Shown: one piece after another, positions 46,860 to 54,894 of the stretch | How the letters are laid out: every line of letters begins with the position of its first letter | Numbering within the stretch: position 1 is the stretch's first letter | Source: Lyophyllum atratum | Taxonomy: Eukaryota; Basidiomycota; Agaricomycetes; Agaricales; Lyophyllaceae | Assembly (NCBI GenBank): GCA_014905825.1 | Contig: JACGCN010000105.1 | Location: 1-54,894 of the forward strand | Direction of reading: 5' to 3' | Length of the DNA stretch: 54,894 bases | Translations under genes and position numbers: made by a program | The notes under the pieces: model-generated | Databases searched by the model: none | Told to the model about the DNA's origin: nothing | The model's input: the letters and a program-made list of their open reading frames with translations, nothing else

Positions 46860-47723
46860 ATGGGTACGTTTCCTCTATTCTCTTCATTAACCCGATATTG
46901 ACGATGCTTCTTAGACTATCAGGTATGTGGACCTCTTGTTACTACTTTCCCAGCCGCTAATCCGTCGTAGAATCGAGTGGGGTCAAAGTTTGGCGGCGGA
47001 GGTGTCGCAGGAGCGTCAGAAACTAATGTCGACAGGCGTGAACGCCTTCGCAAGCTTGCCTTGGAGACAATAGACCTCGCAAAGGTGTGTTTCTGTAATA
47101 TGCCTCGTATGACATGGGCTAATTTGCGGTGGTAGGATCCTTATATTCTTCGCAACCATCTTGGATCGCTTGAATGTCGTCTTTGCCTGACCCTTCATAC
47201 AAACGAAGGCTCTTACCTTGCTCACACACAAGGGAAAAAGCATCAAACAAACCTTGCTCGTCGAGCCGCGCGTGATGCGAAGGACTCTCAGCTGATGATT
47301 GCTCCGGCCCAAAGCAACATCCAGCGCAAAGTTTTCCTCAAGATTGGTAGGCCCGGATACAGAGTCACGAAAGTCCGGGACATCGACACCGGAAAGGAGG
47401 GTATGATGGTGCAGGTGCATCTTCCTCAAATAAAGGCCGATGTTCTGCCCCGACGTCGATTCATGAGTGCATGGGAACAGAAGCGGGAACCACCTAACAA
47501 AGCATACCAATATCTCATCGTAAGTTACTCGTATGATCTTGTGTTCGTATCTTTATGCACCTCTTTCCAGGTCGCAGCAGAACCTTACGAAACCATTGCT
47601 TTCCGTATCCCTGCTCGTGAAATTGAAGACGAAGCAGACGATGCCGGTTACTGGAACTGGTCGCACTGGGATCCCGACACAAAACAATACAGTTTCCAGT
47701 TCATGTTCCGCCTTACTTATTAG
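46860..47723 (+). CDS. Splicing factor 3A subunit 2 (SF3A2/Prp11)
   Basis: A U2 snRNP component required for prespliceosome assembly. The five-exon model (46860-46863, 46915-46922, 46971-47084, 47136-47519, 47571-47723) sums to 663 nt, giving 220 residues. The N-terminus MDYQNRVGSKFGGGGVA and a matrin-type C2H2 zinc finger (CRLCLTLHTNEGSYLAHTQG, ending KKH) are diagnostic. The downstream region has VFLKIGRPGYRVTKV and YETIAFRIPAREIE, and the protein ends WSHWDPDTKQYSFQFMF. It lacks the proline-rich C-terminal repeats of the human protein and is nearer the length of yeast Prp11. The first coding exon has 4 nt and the second 8 nt. Confidence 0.92.
46915..46922 (+). other. 8-nt microexon of SF3A2
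   Basis: The octamer ACTATCAG is flanked by AG upstream and GTATGT downstream. Joined to the 4-nt exon 1 and to exon 3 it yields MDYQNRVGSKFG, the family's conserved start. No other combination gives this sequence. Confidence 0.8.
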
Positions 47724-47864
47724 TTATACTTGTATATTCACTTTGCACCCTTGAATTCACGGTGTTGTATTTTCTCTGCCCAGTCTGCTTGAAGTCTGAT
47801 GTCATGCATACCAGATGCTCAGCGGCTTGTTATCGGCCATGTTCATGTGCACCATAATTTCAAG

Positions 47865-48872
<1,008 letters not shown>

Positions 48873-49186
48873 TGCTATCATTGATCGAGAGGATACATTA
48901 ACGTCTACTTGGGAGGAAAAAGAATCTACCATGCGCACATACTGTGAATACAATGAGATGGTTTCAAGGTAACCAAGGGAAGGACAGGAGCGAGTACATA
49001 GCGTATAGCTGAGAGCGAGCGAATATGGATCGACCAAGATGTATGAGGTATATGGCAATCAAGTTGTCCGTATGTGTGCTAAAGTGTCATTGTAGAGATA
49101 CATATTAAAAAGAAAGGATCAAAGGCAAGGTTCGTCACCCAGTGTACGATGCATGATAACTCGTAGATAAGTTCTTCGTCGACCTG
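48873..49186. other. Intergenic stretch, no gene seen
   Basis: About 310 nt between the weak hypothetical region and the stop of the low-complexity protein gene. No structure recognised. Confidence 0.45.
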
Positions 49187-51666
49187 CTAGAAGTCGGTTC
49201 TCCGCTTGCTCAAAACTTTTTTCGGAGTCTTCTCAAGCTTGCGTGCCGCGGGCATGGCTTGAGGCGGAAGTATATCAGTATAAAAAGTTTTGGGTTCGAA
49301 CGACAGGGGTTGCGAAGGGGCCACGAGCGGCGCTGGAAGACCCTGAACACTGATTCGCTTCCGCAGTTTGCGGCTCTGTGACATCGGGACCTCCTGGACT
49401 CGCAGCAATTGACCGTCGATATGAGGTCCCAAGACCGTTGGGACCATCAGAGGCGAAGGCGGACGCAGCTGTGGTTGCCAACTGGGACCGTCCACATGTC
49501 GAGGGGCTTGTAAATGGGAAGGTTGGTGTCTAGGGGCGACAGGTTGGGATGACTGTAAGGGAGCAGGCATTACCAATCGTTTGGGGATGTGATTGGGTGG
49601 GGGTAAAGTCCTCGAATTACCAGAATTCGTGGACCTCGAACTATCGGTCATGGATCGATGAGAGCTCCTTGAGTCCGGCTCGGGTGGCTGAGGTTGCTGT
49701 GGAACGGCACTACGGTGCATTTGATCCAGGCCAGCCTGTGGCGATTCGAAGGGAGGTGAGATAGGACCAGGTGCTGGGAAGCCATTATTGTCAATGAAGA
49801 GGGGTAGCTGGTCTGATTCAATCTGCGGTGTATAAGGTGCCTGACCTAGAACTTGCGATCTTCGGCGGTGACTTGTCTGGACGGGGATATTGTCCATCAG
49901 AGAACCACCAACTTCCTGCGTGCCATTATACGGTCGCGGTGAACGACGGTGTATTTCGTCAGGCCGACCATTCTGCATCTGTAAAGCCTGCATACGAGGA
50001 GGTAGGCGAGGGTTACTTTGACTTTGGCGATGACCAGTTGCAGGGCCACGATCGGGAGGAGGCTGGATATTGTTTACAAAAATCCCTGCATGTTGCTGAA
50101 AATCGATGGCCGAGGGACGATTGTAACGCCTCACGTCGTCGGCACCCATTAGTGGATCATATGCTGATGAAACTTCCTGAGGAGAGTAGGATGACGAGGA
50201 TGACGTCTGGGAAGGTGCACTTCGGCGATCTCTTTTCGTGGTAGATGCATCCATTGGAACGGCTGAGTACTCTGGAGGGTCACTTCGGTGACGATTGAAA
50301 CCTTGGCCACCTTCGAGATTTGAGGTATTAGACTTCCTAGAAACGAAAGGAGGATTTTGGTTTTCCATCTGCTGTTGATAGCCTCCACTAGCTGGGTATG
50401 TACTTTGCTGGATGTCAGGTTGGGGACGTGGTCGAGGGGGCCATCCGGGGGCATCAAAAAGGCCGGGTGACACATGATTTTGGTTGAGCTGATGATAAAA
50501 GTTGCGTGGAAGGATTTGTCCAGGTGAGAGATTCAAGGAAACTCCTGCAGGAATGATGGGGACGCTCGTCATCTGAGGCAGGTTACGTGCGTGGGGCTAG
50601 GGAGAACATCAGCATATGACGCGAAGTTGTACACGACGAAAGCATCACTTTGTTTCTATCCTGCTTGGATTTCGGGATAGGAGGAGACGATGTGATCTAA
50701 AATCAGCTAGTCAGGGTTGAGATATGGGTGAGCGACAGAGTTCCTAACCTGGTACTGACTCCCGATGTTGTGGGGGACGTCCTCCTCGTTTGACTCCTGC
50801 ACGGCTTCGTACGGCCCTCGGTGATGGAGTGGTAATCCCAGAGGATTGCTCTCATCAAGTTCATCGATGCGATCCAATTCATGTGCGCGAAGGACACGAC
50901 CGCCGATGATACGACGAGACGCCGCCGGAGGTGGTTTGGAGTCAGCGGCAGTGGTAACTGGCCGTGGGGGAAGGATTGGCCTGGTGGCCGTTTGGATCGT
51001 TTCTGGAGCAGTGACATTACGAGCTGGGGCTGGTCGATGAGGTGAAACTGTCTCGCGAGAAAGAGAGGGCTCTGGAGGAGCAGTGCGACCAAGATCTACG
51101 GATTGCAAGACGGTCTCAGGCGGGGTCCTGCGCCAAAACATGGCGATATTCATTTTCTTCTTCTGAGTCTCTGGAGGCCAAGGCAAGGGTTCAGCGGCCT
51201 TCTCAGACGGCTGCAGGGCCCATGGCGAGGAGTGAGAGTCGGTCGAGGTAGGGGGAGACGAGAGGGAGGTGGAAGTCGTCGAGGTGTGATTGGACGAGGA
51301 ATTGGTCTCGTGGGTAGTGGAACTGTGGTCATCTGAGAACATGGGCGTGTTAGGCGGCTGTAGCAGTTGAAACTCGTCTGTGTCTTGGAAAAGAGGAGGT
51401 GGCGGGTGGGGAGTGGCCCAGGGGGCTGAGGGCGTGGCGAAGAAGGGATGGGCGTGTGGATCGAGTGAGAAGGCTGGATCATCGTACAGCGTGGACGGTA
51501 ACGTCTTGGGGAGGATGTGCATGGGCTGCTTCGGCACAGACGGCGACAGAAACTGCGAAAAGACGTTTCTGCCAGATCGCCCTGGTTTTGCTCTTTGGGA
51601 AGCCGTGACGTCTGCAAATCGAGTTGGAGTATCAGACCATGATGCTGTTCTCCGGTGCTCATACAT
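49187..51666 (-). CDS. Pro/Ser-rich disordered protein with a conserved NPLGLPLHHRGPYEAV motif (Pal1-like?)
   Basis: Three exons (50749-51666, 50649-50696, 49187-50596), separated by two 52-nt phase-0 introns, give 791 residues. Most of the protein is Pro-, Ser-, Gln- and Asn-rich and predicted disordered. Around residues 255-295 lies an ordered, conserved-looking block, RVLRAHELDRIDELDESNPL followed by GLPLHHRGPYEAVQ. Its HH-x-GPY-[ED]-A core resembles the Pal1 cell-morphology family, whose members act with endocytic and cell-shape proteins. A second conserved-looking patch, SLNLSPGQILPRNFYHQ, follows the introns. The C-terminus is basic (KTPKKVLSKRRTDF). The Pal1 link is tentative. I start at the ATG at 51666 because the upstream frame has no ATG. 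It is divergent from the DUF6535 gene (136-nt gap). Confidence 0.7.
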
Positions 51667-51802
51667 GACCGAGTGAAAGAAAGGATGAGCGAACGTTGGT
51701 CCAACCACAAGCACGCCGTCAGCACGGCCCACCACGGTTGTTGATGCCGTCGCTCACTGTTGTCCCCTGTTATCTAATCCGCACCCCTTCCGACTCGCAC
51801 CT

Positions 51803-53706
51803 CATGGCCCAAACTTCCCGTGGTGGGTACATCATCCCCCCCGCAGCCAAGCGCGTCATCTAATTCAAATCTCAGGCAGCCCCGAGGCGAAGATATGGTC
51901 CGTTTACGTCTCAGAAGCGGACCGCCAAGACCGATCATTGGCGGAGAGCTGGAAGGGCGACATGGATGCTTTACTCATTTTCGTACGTGCCAAGCCTGCG
52001 CAAGGATCTCTGCCCATGACCATTACACAGGCAGGCCTCTTTTCGGCTAGTATCACCGCTTTTCTCATTGAAAGTTACAAGACTCTCACTCCAGACCCTA
52101 CGATCGCCGTCCTTGCCCAGATATCTGTCCAATTGACGGCTCTCGGCAATGGAACACCGCCTCCAATTGTACCTCCTGATTCTTTATCCCCCCAGCCGTC
52201 ATACGCTTCGTTGCTGTGCAATACCTTTTGGTTTCTTAGTCTAGCCTTCAGCTTGACATGCGCCCTCACGGCGACTCTGGTTGATCAATGGGCACGAAAA
52301 CTATCTGAATGCCACCCAAACGCACCAGGCCGCACCTCAAATACGGGCTAGAATCCGTGCTTACCTCTATCAAGGTCTCCAGCGCTTCGGCATGACTACA
52401 GTTGTAGAAACGATCCCGACCCTCTTGCATATCTCTCTCTTCCTGTTTCTCGCAGGTCTCGTCGCGTTTCTGTTTCCTATAACTCGGTCATGTGCAACCT
52501 AAGCAATAGCCATTTTGGTTGTGTGCACTGCTCTTTACAACACGGTCGTCACCCTCCTCCCCGCTGTTGTACCATCATTGTCCATACCAGACTTCTTTTA
52601 TCGTCGCTCTGATTGGTGTGCCTAACCGGCGCTATCTGGAATGTCGGGTGCTGTTATCGCGTGCGCCATCCCGTCATCTCACCATCGCAAGAGCTCGAGA
52701 AGTGAGCGCCACAGAAACATCTCCCTGCACGACGATGCACGCGAATGAAGAACGCACTCCGTCACACCCTCGAGTCCTTCTCGGACAATAAGTGAACTCG
52801 CAGGCCTTCGTGGAAGGCATTCCTGGCTTTCTTTTTGAACGCGGTGGCCAGTGTGCGATCGTCATGCCGCCAATTCCTCAAATGAAAAAATACTGATTTA
52901 GGAGGCCGCATAATCCAACAACTCCATCTCTCTGGTCATGAAGATACACCTGAGAAGCTCAGACGAGCCATTTCATGCCTTGTCGCCATCTGGTCCCTAC
53001 TTGTCCACTGCTGGAATCCGGAGATACCGGAATCAGAAGTTGAGGATTGGTTTGACGATGAAGCCTTACCAGTGCTCGAAACATTCGAATACGTGGGTCC
53101 CCTCGTTGGGCACTATCTTTCCTCTACGGTTTCCCCTGTTACCATGACGCTTCTTGACAGTTATTTTCGTTCGGCCATTTCTATCGAGCGCGAACTGACC
53201 CAACTCGGAGTCGAACATCCCTGGACTACTTCCGAGCCCTGGCATGAGCAGCTCCGAGTGCAGAAATACCTTTCTGGCGGAACACCAGAAGTTAATTCTG
53301 GGTGTATCATGGGCATAAGACCTGGTTGCACCGACTCAGGCACGATTTTACAGCCATGAAGGCTGAACTAATTTCCCAACCATCTCACCCATCTCCTTCT
53401 ATAGACAACTTTATCCAATCGCTGTGGTCGTTCCAGACTCTCGTGAACGAAGCTCGAATCACCGTTCTCTACAACTTCATGTCAAAATTGCTCTCGGACT
53501 ATCCTCCATACGAAGCCTTGCCCACTTTCTACCACCTCATAATCGACTCCGATCTCGGACTGCGAGTATCACAACACAATCAAGCTTGCCTGGTAGACCT
53601 GCTCAAGGGATACGATGAACTGCCTCAGCTCGCTATGGATCATTTGCTCAATATGGTCTCTATTTTGGATGAACAAGAATATATGACGAGGCACAACACG
53701 TTGTAA
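51803..53706 (+). pseudogene. DUF6535-family membrane protein, frame broken
   Basis: DUF6535 proteins are a lineage-expanded, uncharacterised membrane family of mushroom-forming fungi. The model starts at ATG 51803 (MAQTSRG), crosses an intron to SPEAKIWSVYVSEADRQDRS and SWKGDMDALLIF, then another to AGLFSASITAFLIESYKTL. A long hydrophobic stretch (FWFLSLAFSLTCALTATLVD) leads to QWARK. From there the expected sequence continues in other frames: YLNATQTHQAAPQIRAR, FGMTTVVETIPTLLHISLFL, AIAILVVCTALYNTVVTLLP, YQTSFIVALIG. Breaks lie near 52299, 52485, 52504 and 52580. The C-terminal part (53370-53700) keeps a long open frame with FIQSLWSFQTLVNEARIT. It is either a real pseudogene or affected by indel errors. 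Confidence 0.7.
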
Positions 53707-54727
53707 GCGAATATTTACGATCGTGGCCAGAAAGTACCTCTGCTTCCAGGGCCCTGCTCGTCTTACAGAGCGGCGGAAGCTCACCGCCGGCCGCCTCGAT
53801 ATTGAATATCTTCAGCTGACACCAAGACAAGAACCTTTCTGATTAGCGAAAAACGGCTTCACGGCGATTTGCTAGTTATACATAGAATCAATCTTATCGT
53901 CACCTACTGTACATACTACTATACGATCCCGCAGCCTCCCGCAGCAAACTATATTTTTGGGTTAGCCGTACCCTGCCGTACCTGCCTAAATTTAGACATG
54001 TTAATTTGGTCCCCACCATGAAACCGAACTCTTGACATCACAGGCTACAGTCACACGATGTTACATCGATAGGCGTATCAGAAGCTCAAACGAAAATGGC
54101 ACTGATTATTAATTTCAGCTGCCAGCACAAGTTCGTGAAGGGCTAGCTGGAGCAAGTGGGATAGTCTGAGGTAAACCCAGACAAAGAGTTTTGGGGTGGT
54201 ATGGTTGAGGTGGCTACGATAAACTCAGAGCCTTCGGCGAAGAAGGTCCATCGGAGATACAGCATATTTGAACTGTAAAGATGCAGCCATGCAACTGCAA
54301 CTGCGACAAGATACAGCCAAGATATGTATATCGACTACGCCACACCCCGAGAGCTGTCGGATGTACATAATGCTTATCTGTGGCGTGTGCGACCGCGAAG
54401 ATGATCGCCAGCATTGCTGAGGTGGCCAGGAACTGTCCATTTGAAGGTCCACCGTCCAGATACTAGAGCATAGATAAAGTGCCGCCTTGAGTAAAATGCA
54501 ATACATCAAGCGCGTTCAAGAAACTGGAGTGTACTACAGCCTTGTGGTAAGGTACTAAGCCAAGCAAGCGTGAATGGAGAGTGGGAAAAATCAATGGTCC
54601 CATTGAACGAATAACCACCATGATTTCCACATACACCATCTAACCCTGGTTGACGCATCAGACTCGTAGCCACCACCATTGATGCTTTGCGCTTGAGTTC
54701 TCAGTCATCGACGACTATCGACAATCA
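53707..54727. other. Intergenic stretch, no gene seen
   Basis: About 1 kb without a convincing gene. Two short duplicated words occur: CCCGCAGC twice near 53928-53945 and GCCGTACC twice near 53965-53983. No terminal repeats or transposase remnants were found. Confidence 0.4.
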
Positions 54728-54894
54728 TGGCTCACCCATTCTCTACGATGACCCCAGACGCGTTGCGGTCGCAACCTCGACAGACGATCTTCACAGCGAC
54801 CCAGCAAGATCTGTCGTCTGAAGTTGGGGCAATCTTTGCCCGAGTTCCCACTCGTAACCCGATGCACATAACGCTGTCTGAAATGCAGACCATC
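54728..54894 (+). CDS. 5' end of an unidentified gene, cut by the window edge
   Basis: An ATG preceded by ACAATC opens a frame that stays open for 55 residues to the edge (MAHPFSTMTPDALRSQPRQT, then FARVPTRNPMHITLS). Codon composition looks coding. No domain is recognisable in this short stretch, and the identity is unknown. Confidence 0.4.

Noticed and set aside
53928..53985. Duplicated CCCGCAGC and GCCGTACC words as ends of another transposon
   Set aside because: Only short direct duplications; no inverted partner or target duplication could be found nearby.

Overview
The window looks like a gene-dense segment of a mushroom-forming basidiomycete (Agaricomycetes) chromosome. The evidence is: many introns of about 45-65 nt in almost every gene, a GH5 cellulase with a fungal CBM1, a Cup1-like LYR protein, a Mit1-type remodeller with PHD and chromo domains, and a DUF6535 gene, a family known from this group. 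All gene models were read by eye from translation, splice sites and conserved motifs; no search was run.

Layout: 0.2-4.6 kb (-) a SNF2/RING helicase carrying at least eight single-base frame breaks; 5.0-6.1 kb (-) an RNase III-fold plus dsRBD protein whose catalytic acids are all replaced; 6.2-7.4 kb a non-autonomous pogo-like DNA transposon; 7.6-14.2 kb (-) a Mit1/CHD-type chromatin remodeller; 14.7-15.8 kb (-) a lipid-droplet-associated hydrolase, divergent from 15.9-20.6 kb (+) exocyst Sec8; 20.7-21.9 kb (-) a LYR-motif mitochondrial protein; 22.3-24.2 kb (+) a secreted GH5-CBM1 endoglucanase; 25.0-27.4 kb (+) the ribosome-export GTPase Lsg1; 27.6-29.8 kb (+) an FHA-containing checkpoint-type kinase; 29.9-31.2 kb (-) S-formylglutathione hydrolase; 31.5-33.4 kb (+) a cytochrome P450; 33.8-35.7 kb (-) a lipase-like alpha/beta hydrolase; 36.5-41.4 kb (+) a Tea1/Kel1-like kelch coiled-coil polarity protein; 41.6-46.7 kb (-) Rrp5; 46.9-47.7 kb (+) SF3A2/Prp11; 47.9-48.9 kb weak coding signal; 49.2-51.7 kb (-) a low-complexity protein with one conserved motif; 51.8-53.7 kb (+) a frame-broken DUF6535 gene; 54.7 kb to the edge, the start of an unidentified ORF.

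Most genes are unrelated housekeeping functions (chromatin, exocytosis, ribosome biogenesis, splicing, polarity) mixed with secreted or metabolic enzymes (cellulase, P450, lipase, formaldehyde detoxification). I see no convincing metabolic cluster. The most unusual items are the catalytically dead RNase III/dsRBD protein lying beside a transposon and a silencing-type remodeller, tiny 5' coding exons (4 nt, 8 nt, and an exon holding only the start codon), two GC-AG introns, and a 47-nt gap between the Sec8 and hydrolase start codons. Frame breaks cluster at both ends of the window while the middle 45 kb reads cleanly, so either two real pseudogenes or reduced consensus quality at contig ends must be considered.
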